A stretch of 64,000 nucleotides of DNA from Persicaria tinctoria. Lineage: Eukaryota > Streptophyta > Magnoliopsida > Caryophyllales > Polygonaceae. Position numbers and translations under genes: made by a program. Location of the stretch: the NCBI GenBank assembly GCA_037127255.1, contig JBANSL010000004.1:31333967-31397966 (forward strand), in the 5' to 3' direction. Positions 9,071 through 19,500 of this stretch are shown here, piece by piece. Positions within the stretch are counted from its first letter, which is position 1, and each line of letters starts with the position of its first letter. Below the pieces are notes generated by a model. That model did no database searches. It was not told where the DNA came from and worked only from the letters and a program-made list of their open reading frames with translations.

Positions 9071-10600
9071 TATCAAATGAATTTAGGGTTGCTTCAACAT
9101 CGTGTACGAGGATGAGGGGCTCCTATAGCGCGATTTTTGTCTGAAATTTGGGGTTTTCTTCGTTATTGCGCCAATTTCGTGATTTTTTATTCATTGCATC
9201 CCATCCTTTACAGCCATTACAGGTTATATGCTGTATAAAACTGTCTGCTAAAGAAAGAGAACATATGTAGTTAAAGAACTACAAATCCCTAAAACCGGAA
9301 AGGAATTCCATCAGTTTTATAGTTGATTGTCACTGCTATGTACCTACATTTGAAAAGGCCTTTTTTTAAAATTAAAAAAATGCATATTTGTAGTTCTGAT
9401 GTTGAAATTCAAAGCTTCGGATATCATAAATTTGGCCTTTGAAATGGACTGTCACTTTCATTTAGACAAGTCTGCATTATACTCAAATTACACAATGATA
9501 TGCTTGATTGCACAAGTATTTTGGTTTTGGATCATGTTACAAATATGTGTACATCTAGGGTTCGATTTCGTTTCTAATTATTATTGCCTGAATGCACACT
9601 ATTGTCACAAGTATTTTACCTGTTGTTGTAGTTTGCCGACGTTATGTCGTAGGGTTTGAAACTCCCAATTGTTGATGATGGATTATATGTATAAAAACAC
9701 ATATTGCATCACTGTTGTAGTTTGCAAGATATTGCCTCATTATTGTAATTTGCAAGATATTGCTATATTTCCATTGGTTTTAGTTTAATATGCTCAGCTG
9801 TTAGCTGTAATATACCCAGCTGTAATTAGTTTGCAGCTGTGCGCAGCCAGCTGAGCTTCATTTTGGACTTTTAAGGTATGTTTTTATATTTTTTCAGTGC
9901 TGATTTTTTATATAAAGGCTGATTTTTTATCTTTTCAGTTCATTTAGTTAGACATAAACACCTTGTAGTTGTTCATGTGTGTGTTCGTGTTCATGTTGTT
10001 GTTGTCCAAGACTCAAGTGCTCGGATGCTATTGTTCGTGTTGTGTTCGTGTAATCGTGTTGCTTATGTCGTGCTCGTGGTTTGCATTCATGTTGCTCTAT
10101 GAGCCCAGTATAGGTAAAAAGCCTTTCTTAAACAAGTGATTCTGTCATACAAAGTTGAAAGGAAATGAATCAGGTGAACAAGGAGGAGAAAAACATGACT
10201 AACTGAGGCATGTTCTTCCTTTTATAGCAATTAGTAATTAACAAGGGGAGTTTTTGATGGGATGATTGGTGTCTTACTGTCTTATGCCCATGACTTATGA
10301 TGAGTCATGTTATCTATGTCCTCAATATTGCAACATTTTTTGAAGGTTACAAGCTTCTTATAAGTGCACTGCCAGTTAAGCGAACTAAGTGCAACTAAAC
10401 CATTTTGGTTGGGTTCAATTGATTCTTGGAATCTGGATTGGAAACCACTTGGGTATTTACTGTGTAAATGGAACGGTGTATCTTAAAATTGGTTACGTAA
10501 GGGGTGTAATACTTGTTTCCAAATTCTCCAACACACCTGCACCCGATTCACGTTGCTGTCAGCTGCAGACATTCTTGTTACACAGATTTAAGAAGAAGGG
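9071..10600. other. AT-rich intron-like sequence, no gene recognised
   Basis: T-rich on the plus strand, with 'gttcgtgttcatgttgttgttg'-like simple sequence around 9960-10080. No supported ORF. Confidence 0.4.
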
Positions 10601-10605
10601 AGAGA

Positions 10606-10808
10606 CATGGACTTGATGCAGCTAGATTTCAAGGAAAGGATTAATGCATCTCCATGGAAGATGACTGATCTACATAAAGTATGAGATACTAATAGTTATG
10701 TGTTGTTGGAGTTTTCACCTTTACAGATTCATATATTGTGTGCAGCATCGACTTGCAGAGCTTTCAAGTCTGTTCAGTGCATTTGGTCAAATGACATATA
10801 TATTGGTA
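10606..10808 (+). pseudogene. Two coding-like fragments, possibly spliced, unknown gene
   Basis: 10606-10680 reads MDLMQLDFKERINASPWK in one open frame. After an intron-like gap ending TGTGTGCAG (about 10743), a frame reads HRLAELSSLFSAFGQM. The composition is protein-like but I cannot name the family. It lies just upstream of the first tRNA-like sequence. Confidence 0.25.
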
Positions 10809-10845
10809 ATAAATCTCCACCCATCTTGTTTTATTATTTTGTGAA

Positions 10846-10915
10846 GCCTATTAGCTCAAATCGGTAGAGCGTTGTGTACAAACACAAAGATACGGGTTCA
10901 AATCCCATATAGGCT
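10846..10915 (+). tRNA. tRNA-like sequence, copy 1 (probably tRNA-derived pseudogene)
   Basis: Cloverleaf features: acceptor GCCTAT/ATAGGC, D arm GCTC/GAGC with GG in the loop, anticodon stem TTGTG/CACAA, and T loop TTCAAAT inside the B-box-like GGTTCAAATCC. The anticodon loop has only six bases (TACAAA), so no anticodon can be read with U33 in place, and the T stem has a mismatch. The start ATTAGCTCA...GTAGAGCG resembles plant tRNA-Ile. A SINE head is an alternative, but no tail is seen. Confidence 0.5.
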
Positions 10916-11070
10916 ATCGTGTTGTTGGTATAGATTTTATTATACAGAAAAATTATTGTAAAATTGGTATAGATTTGAAGCACAGAAGGTGACCATTATC
11001 TTAGATCACATACACATGGTGTAGTAACATTTGTTTTTAACTATGAATGCTAATATTTCCATGAAATCAG

Positions 11071-11680
11071 CCTGCTTTTAGCTTCGTATTATCGGTTAAA
11101 ATATACCAAGAGCGTGGAATTTACCTAAAGAAATGTCAGCGCTCATCATCAGTCCAGCCTGTTGGCGAGTTTCCGCTCCTTTCAAAGAGCCATTCCAAGA
11201 TGTGCGGGTCAGGCCCTGATCACCATCAGCCCTTACCAGATGCATGAGAGAAGCCAAGCAGGAATGTGAAGATATTTGGCCAAATTCTGAGCAAGCCCTC
11301 AACCATGGATAAGACTAAGAGTGCCTCCGACATCCAGGTTAGTAAGAGCTGCAATGGTGGTTGTGAAGGAGTTAGCCTTGATGTGTTGCCTGTCACGGAG
11401 GAGATGGGAGAATATGTTCACAAAAATGGCTCTTTGGGACTTCAAAGTTTCCCTGTTAGAAGTCATGGATTTTGGGATGAGAGTAGGGTACAGACAGGAT
11501 GTTCCTCAATACCGGACTCTGCTTTGATAGTAGCCAGGTTTCCAGCAATGTTTGGCAGCCCCTCTCTCACAACTTCCACGATAGAGCAGCAGTTGCCTGG
11601 GCAGTCTGCAGTGAATGCAAACAAATCCAGTTTGTTGGCTAGTGTTGTAAGCAGTGAAAGCAATGGGTTTTTTTCCGAAT
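11071..11680 (+). pseudogene. Captured exon resembling the C-terminal part of POWERDRESS (SANT co-repressor)
   Basis: After an AG at 11069-11070, frame 1 runs to a consensus GTAAGT donor at 11681-11686, with one in-frame TGA at 11245-11247. Recognisable blocks after the stop include VKIFGQILSKPS (from 11266), LGLQSFPVRSHGFWD (about 11437-11480), and PDSALIVARFPAMFG. From memory this series (KxFGQILS ... RSxGFWD ... LPDSAxLxAxxPAxFG) characterises the C-terminal region of plant PWR-type SANT/Myb proteins, which act with HDA9 in histone deacetylation. The SANT domains are absent, so this is a fragment. The downstream reading into 11838 runs into repeat sequence. Confidence 0.6.
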
Positions 11681-11689
11681 GTAAGTTGT

Positions 11690-11975
11690 GCTGTCGTGCA
11701 ACTTTAAGGTGTTGTCGTGCAACTTTAAGATGCAGTTGTGCAACTGTAATTAAGGGTTTTGTCGGCATCTTTTTAGAAATTAAAGGTTGTGTCAGCGGTG
11801 TTTGCAATTTTAGTGCTGACAGAGTTATAAAGAAATAAAATTGATCAATACATTTTCATCACTAAAATTGCAAACATTGTTGACACTAGTTGTTTTCTCT
11901 GATTAACAAAATAGAAAAAGATGCTGACACTACAGTTGTGCAACTCTAAACTATGGTTGTGCAACTTTAAAATAC
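11690..11975. repeat. First degenerate copies of the 'gttgtgcaac' repeat
   Basis: GTCGTGCAACTTTAAG-type units at 11692-11750 and 11933-11975 show the repeat family starting immediately after the PWR-like exon's splice donor. Confidence 0.7.
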
Positions 11976-12116
11976 AGTTTAAGAACCAAATTAGATTATA
12001 AAGTGCAAGAATAATATTATAATGTGCCCAAATTAGATTTTTAGTTTAAGAAGAATCAAATTAGATTTTAGTTTGTATGAATAAAACTATAAATTTCATG
12101 AATAACACTATGAAAT

Positions 12117-12446
12117 TTTAGAGTTGCACGACGCTGTTATAAGAGTTGCACGACTCTGTTTTAAGAGTTGCATGACTCTGTTGTAAGAGTTGCACGACTC
12201 TTGTTTTAAGAGTTGCACGACTCTCTTATAAGAGATGCACGACTCTTGTTTTAAGAGTTGCACAACTCTCTTGTAAGAGTTGCACGAATCTGTTGTAAGA
12301 GTTGCACGACTCTCTTGTAAGAGTTGCACGACTCTCTTGTAAGAGTTGCACAACTCTGTTTTAAGAGTTGCACGGCTCTGTTGTAAGAGTTGCACGGATC
12401 TGTTTTAAGAGTTGCACGACTCTGTTGTAAGAGCTGCACGACATGG
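12117..12446. repeat. Array of ~20-bp palindromic repeat (AGAGTTGCACGACTCT), block 1
   Basis: About 17 units separated by 'tgttntaag' or 'cttgtaag'. Each unit can fold as AGAGT-tgcacg-ACTCT. Unit length varies between 19 and 22 bp. Confidence 0.9.
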
Positions 12447-12592
12447 TCTTGTTTTTGCTCAACAATAGATTATATTTGCACAACAATTTAGCCTTGTGAA
12501 ATTGTGCTCAACATGACCTTATTTTTGCTCATAAACAGACAATAATTGCACAACATGAGGGATTAGTGAAATTTTGCTCATAAACGACTTTG

Positions 12593-12757
12593 TTTTAAGA
12601 GTTGCACAACTCTCTTGTAAGAGTTGCACGACTCTGTTTTAAGAGTTGCACAACTCTGTTTTATGAGTTGCACGCCGTTGTTATAAGAGTTGCACGACCC
12701 TGTTTTAAGAGTTGCACGACTCTGTTTTAAGAGTTGCACGACTCTGTTTTAAGAGTT
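12593..12757. repeat. Palindromic repeat array, block 2
   Basis: Same unit as 12117-12446; it ends directly at the open frame beginning at 12756. Confidence 0.88.
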
Positions 12758-12989
12758 GACTGAGTTCTTGGATAAGCTTAAGATGATGCAGGGTGGCGTT
12801 TCTGTCGATTTCAGTGGGGTTAATATCGACAAATCTGTTGTTAGATACTTGGAAAGTTACATCGAAGCACAAGGCGCTAAGAGACCTGATTTGCTCCATG
12901 AAAACTTGCTACATACTTTATCATACATGAAAGCAAGGACTTTGGAAAGATGGAAGACGATGATTAATGGTTTGTGCCTTGAGTTATAG
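12756..12989 (+). pseudogene. Captured coding fragment, unknown protein
   Basis: A 77-codon open frame with soluble-protein composition (for example LDKLKMMQGGVSVDFSG, then VVRYLESYIEAQG and LHTLSYMKARTLERWK), predicted largely helical. It has no convincing start codon, being continuous with the repeat array, and ends at a TAG. I do not recognise the family. The sharp change in composition against the arrays on both sides marks it as a host exon fragment. Confidence 0.4.
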
Positions 12990-13055
12990 AGAAATTTGGG
13001 TACGATTAGCCGAAAACTATAAATGAACATATATTTGTGTAATCTATTTTGTGAA

Positions 13056-13125
13056 GCCTATTAGCTCAAATCGGTAGAGCGTTGTGTACAAACACAAAGA
13101 TACGAGTTCAAATCCAGTATAGACT
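13056..13125 (+). tRNA. tRNA-like sequence, copy 2 (degenerate)
   Basis: It matches 10846-10915 including the upstream ATTTTGTGAA, with changes in the T arm (GAGTTCAAATCCAG) and acceptor 3' strand (ATAGAC), so T and acceptor stems are weakened. It arose by local duplication. Confidence 0.45.
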
Positions 13126-13182
13126 ATTGTGGACAAAAATGTGCAATTTTCGTTTCAATGTGCAATTTAGAACTTAATTGTG

Positions 13183-13378
13183 CTCAACATGACTCTGTTT
13201 CAAGAGTTGCACGACTCTGTTTCTAGAGTTGCACGACTCTTTTCAAGAGTTGCACGACTCTGTTTCTAGAGTTGCACGACTCTGTTTCAAGAGTTGCACG
13301 ACTCTGTTTCAAGAGTTGCACGACTCTGTTTGAAAAGTTGCACGACTCTGTTTGAAGAGTTGCACGACTCTTTTGTGC
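13183..13378. repeat. Palindromic repeat array, block 3
   Basis: About 9-10 units of GAGTTGCACGACTC with 'tgtttcaa' or 'tgtttcta' spacers; more uniform than blocks 1 and 2. Confidence 0.9.
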
Positions 13379-13565
13379 AACTCTAAACTACGGTTGTGCA
13401 ACTTTAAAATACAGTTTAAGAACCAAATTAGATTAAAAAGTGGAAGAATAATATTATAATGTGACCAAATTAGATTGTTAATTTAAGAAGAATCAAATTA
13501 GATACTAGTTTGTATGAATAAAACTATAAATTTCATGAATAACACTATGAAATTTTAGAGTTGCA
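13372..13565. repeat. ~190-bp direct repeat of 11934-12125
   Basis: Starts GTGCAACTCTAAACTA and ends CTATGAAATTTTAGAGTTGCACGAC in both copies, with scattered substitutions. Together with the second tRNA-like copy it shows that a larger segment (tRNA-like + array + spacer) was duplicated. Confidence 0.88.
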
Positions 13566-13740
13566 CGACTCTGTGTTAAGAGTTGCATGACTCCGTGTTA
13601 AGAGATGCACGACTCTGTTATAAGAGTTGCACGACTCTGTTGCAAGAGTTGCACGAATCTTGTTTTAAGAGTTGCACGACTCTCTTGTAAGAGTTGCACG
13701 CCTCTTTATTAAGAGTTGAACGACTCTGTTGTTAGAGTTG
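13556..13740. repeat. Palindromic repeat array, block 4
   Basis: Same family, more degenerate (for example GTTGAACGACTC, GATGCACGACTC). Confidence 0.85.
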
Positions 13741-13742
13741 CA

Positions 13743-13838
13743 ATTAGTGCTGACACTGATATTAGTTACAATTAGTGCTGACACTGATATTAGTTACAAT
13801 TAGTGCTGACACTGATATTAGTTACAATTAGTGGTGAA
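13743..13838. repeat. 28-bp tandem repeat, ~3.4 copies
   Basis: ATTAGTGCTGACACTGATAT... starts at 13743, 13771, 13799 and 13827. A related 'gtgctgacactacag' occurs near 11923. Confidence 0.9.
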
Positions 13839-13849
13839 AATTTGTACGA

Positions 13850-13935
13850 CTCTGTTTTAAGAGTTGCACGACTGTGTTTTAAGAGTTACACGACTGTGTT
13901 TTAAGAGTTGCACGACTCCGTTTTAAGAGTTGCAC
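13850..13935. repeat. Palindromic repeat array, block 5
   Basis: Last four units of the GTTGCACGACT family. Confidence 0.85.
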
Positions 13936-14723
13936 CCAAACGTCCCCAGTTCAATTACAGTGGACCGTTGCTCTCTATTTACCAAAATCCAGAGTCAAAC
14001 CATCTATGTGTGAACTATGAAAGAGTAGGATCCCACCCACCCATCTACTAATCTTTTCAAACATATTTACCTGTTTTTTGGGACAACTTGCCCTTGCTTT
14101 TGGGGTCTTTGCTCAAAATCTTTCATATAGAGGCATACATTTTGACCCAAATGGGAGCCATCTAATGGGAAGATGTGTCATTTGCTTAACTTTTATTTTT
14201 TGGAATGATTGATAGATTGTTTGCACTGCAGCTGAGATTCAGTGCTCTCACACATGCCTGGTCGGAGGTAATATGGAAATCGGTCACACCCATATTTGAC
14301 AATTGACATGAACCCAATTGATACCTTACCTTATCACAAATAACAGCCATTCAATTCAATGGTATGGGATAGGGTATGTTTGTGCAAATGTCACAATACA
14401 TGTGTTTAAAAATGACATACATGTACCTCAACGACAAAAAGGTTCATGTAATACTTTAGTTGATTGCGAATAAAGGTATGAAAAGTGTAAACACTTTCAA
14501 GAAACACGTGGCTGACTGCGAATAATTTCACTGCTTACACCGTCCCATGATCATTATCCTAGCAAACAAGACTAAAAATCAGATGTTATGATTCATGGTC
14601 AATTGCTATAGGTTAAAGTCACAAGACTCATCGGACAATACAAGTCTAACTGGCAAGCCAAGATCACAAGCCAGCCCAAGCTCTCTGTCTAAGCAGTTTT
14701 TTCTTCCATGTCAAGACTTCAGC
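13936..14723. other. No gene recognised
   Basis: Mixed-composition sequence downstream (minus-strand sense) of the terminal exon at 14724-14831. It could hold that transcript's 3' UTR. No ORF is supported. Confidence 0.35.
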
Positions 14724-14831
14724 TCATAGAAGGCCAAGTGATTTCAGCTGCTGAATGTGTTCAGCTGGGAGAGGTGGAGGAGACCATTCAGAGTTACTGA
14801 ACTCACCGTCCACGTCCTCGATAACATACTC
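14724..14831 (-). pseudogene. Terminal-exon-like fragment with stop codon, unknown gene
   Basis: On the minus strand an acceptor ...TTAATCAG precedes an open exon reading EYVIEDVDGEFSNSEW, then SPPPLPAEHIQQLKSLGLL and TGA (rc of 14724-14726). Acidic start, proline-rich centre and hydrophobic end look like a genuine C-terminus. I cannot name the family. It lies downstream of, and on the same strand as, the poly(A) polymerase exons. Confidence 0.45.
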
Positions 14832-15040
14832 CTGATTAAAGCAATGTAGAGTTCAAATAACAGTATAGAGACAAGTCATTCAGCATATAAGTCGTGAAAC
14901 TGATCAAATTGCAAATAACATCCCAAAGAGCACATCATTCAGTTATCACCAAATATGGAAAAACAGAGAGAGATGTGCAAGATATGGTTTTAACTATAGA
15001 TTGTATTAAATGCTCTTTTGCAAGTAAAAGTAACCAAGTT

Positions 15041-15108
15041 TATCACTTTGCAGCAGCTTCGTAAATGAGCACAGCTGTTTCAGCATTTCCACCTTGATAA
15101 CTACTAGG
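15041..15108 (-). pseudogene. Possible small exon, unknown gene
   Basis: The minus strand reads SSYQGGNAETAVLIYEAAAK after an AAGCAG acceptor-like sequence, followed by GTGATA. Too short to identify. It lies between the poly(A) polymerase exons and the terminal exon, same strand. Confidence 0.3.
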
Positions 15109-15587
15109 CAGATGGTGCTGCTTAGATAACCTCGAGAAGTATAGTACGGGATGAAAAAAAGGAGCGGATAGTTATATTTCCAAAGATAGATTATGGAGTA
15201 TTCTCTATCACTTAAGTAGCCCACAATTCAAATCACAATAAAAGCCTGCTCAGCTAGCATATTCAGCTGACACAAGGTTAAGTCTCAGGCCCAATCACCG
15301 GTTCACCAGAAGTTATTCTTCAGCAGCATAAACAAATAGTGTCTAATTAATTGTTAATTGGCTTTAGATTATCGCCCTTAGTTTGAATAGATATGCACAT
15401 GGAATTCTCAGCACATCAGCAGAAATAAATACCCCATCATTTTAAAAAAACATCACACTAATGCACCATAAGAAAGTCTAGAGATTCATATTCCACCTTT
15501 GTTAGCATCCTTTTTGCTAGAATGTGATAGTGTATTCCTCAAACATGATAAGAACTGGTCCTAGCTGAAGTCAGAGGTCACACATAC

Positions 15588-15650
15588 ATTTGAATATACA
15601 CCGCGGCGCTTTGCCCAATATTTCATGCATCTTAGTGTTGTGCGAAAGTT
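15588..15650 (-). pseudogene. Nuclear poly(A) polymerase exon (captured)
   Basis: A 63-bp minus-strand exon with acceptor GTGCAG and donor GTATGT, both intact. It reads RTTLRCMKYWAKRRGVYSN, which I recognise as the highly conserved block at the start of the central domain of canonical plant nuclear poly(A) polymerases (PAPS type). These add poly(A) tails to pre-mRNA in the nucleus. Exon length is 21 codons, phase 0, and it follows the exon at 15770-15883 in natural order. The next conserved block (the TGFLGG region) is not found, so the capture is partial. Confidence 0.85.
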
Positions 15651-15733
15651 CTGCACCACAGAAAGTATTTAGTTACAACAGTATTGAGAAAAGAAATCAA
15701 TTATGAAACTCATGTCATCATTTCTTGAGATCA

Positions 15734-15883
<150 letters not shown>

Positions 15884-16095
15884 CTACACCAAATTTACAA
15901 TTTATTATCAAAAATTTGATATCAGCATCAAAATAAACATCAGAATTAGATTGGAAAATGGTCATATGAATTTCAGATAGGGAAATATAGGATCCCTCCA
16001 CATAAATTGCAAGATTTTGGACCTTTTCATCTATAATTGCAACAAGATTTCAGATTTCGTTCAGCAATTGCAATCTATCACAAACAAAATCGTGT

Positions 16096-16578
16096 TCCTT
16101 ATCAATCGATCTTCGATCGATTGATAAGGAAATCAGTCGGAAGCAAAGATCGCTTAGTCGGAAGCAAAATCTATCACATGTATGCTTCAGAATCTACTCA
16201 GAAACGTCAACAAATCGAAGAATTGGTTCAATTAGCAGTCAAAACTCTAAAAGCCTCAAACACTACATATAGAAGCAATTACCTCAAAAGACTCCTTATC
16301 AATCGATCTTCGATCGATTGATCGATGGTGATCCTGCAATTCTAATTCGTTCAATTAGCAGTCAAAACTCTAAAAGCCTCAAACACTACATATAGAAGCA
16401 ATTACCTCAAAAACTCCTTATCAATCGATCTTCGATCGATTGATCGATGGTGATCCTGCAAGCAAAGAAGCAAAGTCAGCAGAAGCAAAATCGAAGGCCA
16501 ATCGAAGGCCAGGAGGGAAGCAATCTATCAATCGATCGAGATCGATTGAAGAAAATTTGCGCCGAAGGCGCAAATTTT
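16096..16578. repeat. Cluster of five perfect hairpins and a 113-bp direct duplication
   Basis: 16096-16130 is a 16-bp stem with loop TTC (TCCTTATCAATCGATC arm). 16298-16322 and 16420-16444 are 11-bp stems with the same TTC loop. 16528-16549 has 10-bp arms with loop GA. 16552-16578 is a different 12-bp stem (AAAATTTGCGCC) with loop GAA. 16227-16339 and 16350-16461 are direct repeats, each holding one hairpin. The cluster lies in the first intron region of the minus-strand chimeric gene. Confidence 0.92.
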
Positions 16579-16642
16579 AGAATTTTCTCATAAACGTCAA
16601 TGATTAATGGAATTCGAGTAGCGAGTACTGGCGGAAGCTTAC

Positions 16643-16756
16643 AGAACATGAAGCCGCCACCGGAGATCTGATGCCGAGGCCGTTGTCTTGTTGGCGCTCG
16701 ATTAGGGCTTCAGATCCGGCCGCCCTCGATTGCAAGAAGCCGAAGTTTTCCGCCAT
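16643..16756 (-). pseudogene. Candidate first coding exon of the minus-strand chimeric unit
   Basis: ATG (rc of 16754-16756) starts MAENFGFLQSRAAGSEALIE and continues to a GTAAGC donor at 16642, 38 codons. The frame is also open upstream to about 16855, so another start is possible. The GC-rich sequence between here and the right TIR resembles a 5' UTR. No known family recognised. Strand and order suit a transcript running through the poly(A) polymerase exons to the stop at 14724. Confidence 0.4.
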
Positions 16757-16975
16757 AGATCTCTCGTTCTGCAGCAGATCCAGGAGATCTCCGGCGGCAA
16801 TAAAGAAGGAAGTGGCCGAGATGTCCGATGCTCCGGATCTCGGCCGGATCTGCACACCGCCACCGCTCGCTCCGCTCGCTCGGCCTCACTCGCTTCGGAT
16901 TCTCAGATTGCCGGAGAGAGAGCGCGTAGGAGAGACTGGGAGAGAGCGCGCGTAGGGGGAGGGGGTTTATATTTC

Positions 16976-17056
16976 GTCTATTTCCCTAATTTGTCCCAAA
17001 ATGCGTCTATTTCGCAAATTAGGTCCAATTTCGTGGCCATTTTGCAAAACGCCCCA
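16976..17056 (-). repeat. Right terminal inverted repeat of the capture unit
   Basis: Its reverse complement begins TGGGGCGTTTTGCAAAATGG, a typical G-rich Mutator-type start. It pairs with 8541-8613. Confidence 0.55.
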
Positions 17057-17380
17057 TAAATAAATAGCTAAAAAAAGGCTATTCATATCGGAGGAAAGAA
17101 GATCAGCAAAAAAATAACAAGAATAAAAAAAAAGATATGGAGTGTGTGTTTTATTTAAAGGAAAAAAGAAAGATATTTTCCTAACTAAGATTTATCCTAT
17201 ATTCTACTTCCTCCCTGTAAAAGAGGTTAAGTCTAGGGTTGAAAGGGTATTACAGACACGGCAAAAAAAAGGCTGCAGAAAAAGAAAACAAACACCAAGC
17301 ATACAAACACACGCAAGAAAGCAAGGAAGAAGAAGAGAGCCAACAAGGTAGCTCTCCCTCTATGTGTGGGGATTCCTATT

Positions 17381-17629
17381 GATTCTTGAAACCCCGCCCT
17401 TGCAAACCCTCAAGCTTTCGCTCGTGGCTTAGGCCCTAGCAAACCTTGCAGGCTTTCGCTTGTGGCCTGGGTTTCGGAATCATCAAATCACCCCAAATCA
17501 AGCCGATATGCCGCCAAAATCGATTCTCGAAACCCCGCCCTTGCAAACCCTCAAGCTTTCGCTCGTGGCTTAGGCCCTTGCAAACCTTGCAGGCTTTCGC
17601 TTGTGGCCTGGGTTTCGGAATCATCAAAT
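17381..17629. repeat. 141-bp tandem duplication with internal ~43-bp subrepeats
   Basis: GATTCTTGAAACCCCGCCC (17381) recurs at 17522. Each unit contains two related subunits ending 'GGCTTTCGCTTGTGGCCTGG' or 'AAGCTTTCGCTCGTGGCTTAGG'. ORFs here are repeat artefacts. Confidence 0.9.
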
Positions 17630-17639
17630 AGCCCCTAAA

Positions 17640-18500
17640 AGAGGGCGAAACGCTGCTGAATTTTTCCTAAACTAAACGACGAATTCATGCAGACAAATTG
17701 CAAGACATTCAAGCAAGCCCAAAGAACAGGACCAAATCCTAAAGTCTCTCTGCCTAAATTTATATTCGAAACACTGCTGGATTTTCCCTAAACTAGCAGG
17801 CGGCCAAATCAAGCAAACAAATTCACAAGCAGTCAAACAACGAAGTTGGAATGCTGTTCAGTTTCAAGCTAAACGACGTTGAAGTCGTTCACCAAATTCT
17901 AAGAGAACAAGGGTGAAACTTGGCAAAAATCTATTCAAAACACTACTCAAATTTTCTGAATGATCCAACAAGGTCACAACACAAATTGCAAGCAATCTCA
18001 TACAAGGCTAAAGAACAAAAATCACTGCAGCCACAAACAGATTTCCAAATAATGCACAAAGTAGCGGCATTAAATTGGAAGCAATCCCAAGCAAATCAAA
18101 CAAACTGGTGTCCTACACTAAGTAAATCAGTTGTGGGAATACATGGCTTTCCATCCAAATATCCAAATCGAAGGCCCTGACTTGCATTTAAAAGGAAATC
18201 TAAACTTTGAGGAGGCAAAATCAGCATCACAGTTTCAAACAAACAAAGAAGATAAGATTGCTGCAGTAAAGACATGAGAACAAATTTTCTCGTCTGGACA
18301 AAGCAAATCAGTTTAGACAAACTAAGTTCCTGGAAGAGGACATTCTCAGACAAGTCAAACACAATCCAAATCAAACAAATCCCAAACCCTCACTAGTTGC
18401 TACCAAGTTGCAACTAATCCTAGAATAAAACATCCAAATCAGCGGCAGCCTGTGCCTACTGTCAATTGACCCTTTGGCTCAATGAAAACAAAGAAAAGAA
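17640..18500. other. A-rich plus-strand sequence, nothing recognised
   Basis: CAAG/CAAA-rich with degenerate internal repetition ('aaatcaagcaaacaaattc'). It is consistent with intron-like or spacer sequence of a minus-strand unit. No supported ORF. Confidence 0.35.
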
Positions 18501-19500
18501 GGGAAGAGAAACCGGCATACCTGTTTGAAATGCCGAATCGGTGGCCACTAAGAAATCGTTGCCTACCCTCTTCTCTTGATTTCCCTAAACCAAATAATCC
18601 CAACAGTGCAAAATCCACGAAATTCAGTCACACAAGCATCGACAAATTCACATAAGCCCTAACTCTGAAATTGAAGGCTAAAATTCCTAAAAAGAAAAAA
18701 AAAAAGGAGACCCTCAAACATACCCAGAGTTGGGATTGTAAATGTCCTTGGTTCGTTATGGACTGGTAACGCCCGACTCAGCAACCTTCTCTTCCGAGCA
18801 GCCTAGGTCGGATGCACGAAGCCACCGGTGACCTTCACAAGCGTTCACGCGACTCCCGTCGATCGAAATTATCCCATATTACAAAAAAAAAATCGATTAG
18901 CGGAACTTGCGAATTGGGCGTTCAATTAGAAGTAGAAGGGAAGGAAATTCAACACTTAGAGGGTCTATCACTCGGATTCCACCTAAGTGGAAAAATTAGG
19001 GTTAAATTTTTTTTATCAAAACAAGGAACCCTAGAAATTACCTGGATGGAGGTCCGAATTGGATTTTATTTTTTTTCAGTTCAGAACCTTGTGTTCTCTT
19101 TCCCGGGTTCTCCTTCCGGTAACCCGCTGGCTCCTCCTCCCTTTTCGATCAGCCCCAATCCAAAACTACCAAAAATCACAAATTCTGAAAAATCAATCGA
19201 TCCCCGAAATTGATGACCCAATTAGAGGTAGATGCAAAAGGGGATTCAACATTTGTAACCTAAATTATCCAAATCCTAAATCAAACATCAAATTTGGGAT
19301 TGAGAATCCTCGAGCAAGAGCCCTAGAACATACCGGCCCAGACGCGAAATGTCTTCGGTTTGAAGTAACGAAGGGCGACTCGCACTGCACTCCTCCGTTT
19401 AGGTTGCCTACGGTCAAAACTCCAGGGTGGCCAACCGGAAAATCGTTGCGGTCACTGACGGACGAGCACCAGAGAGAAGAGAAGTGAGCAGCTGTGGTCC
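18500..19500 (-). repeat. Four degenerate GC-rich modules ending in minus-strand splice-donor-like sequence
   Basis: On the minus strand GTATGC (about 18528), GTATGT (18722), GTAATT (19041) and GTATGT (19331) each follow a GC-rich block. Two share GTGGCCA...AAATCGTTGC (18541-18562 and 19428-19449). They look like repeated copies of a gene 5' end. No protein identified. Confidence 0.35.

Noticed and set aside
12117..13935. CRISPR-like array of regularly spaced palindromic repeats
   Set aside because: Spacers are 4-9 bp and repetitive, units vary in length, and the context is a plant nuclear genome. It is a hairpin minisatellite.
17142..17351. Lys/Arg-rich 69-codon ORF
   Set aside because: Low-complexity A-rich sequence beside the right TIR, without any recognisable family.
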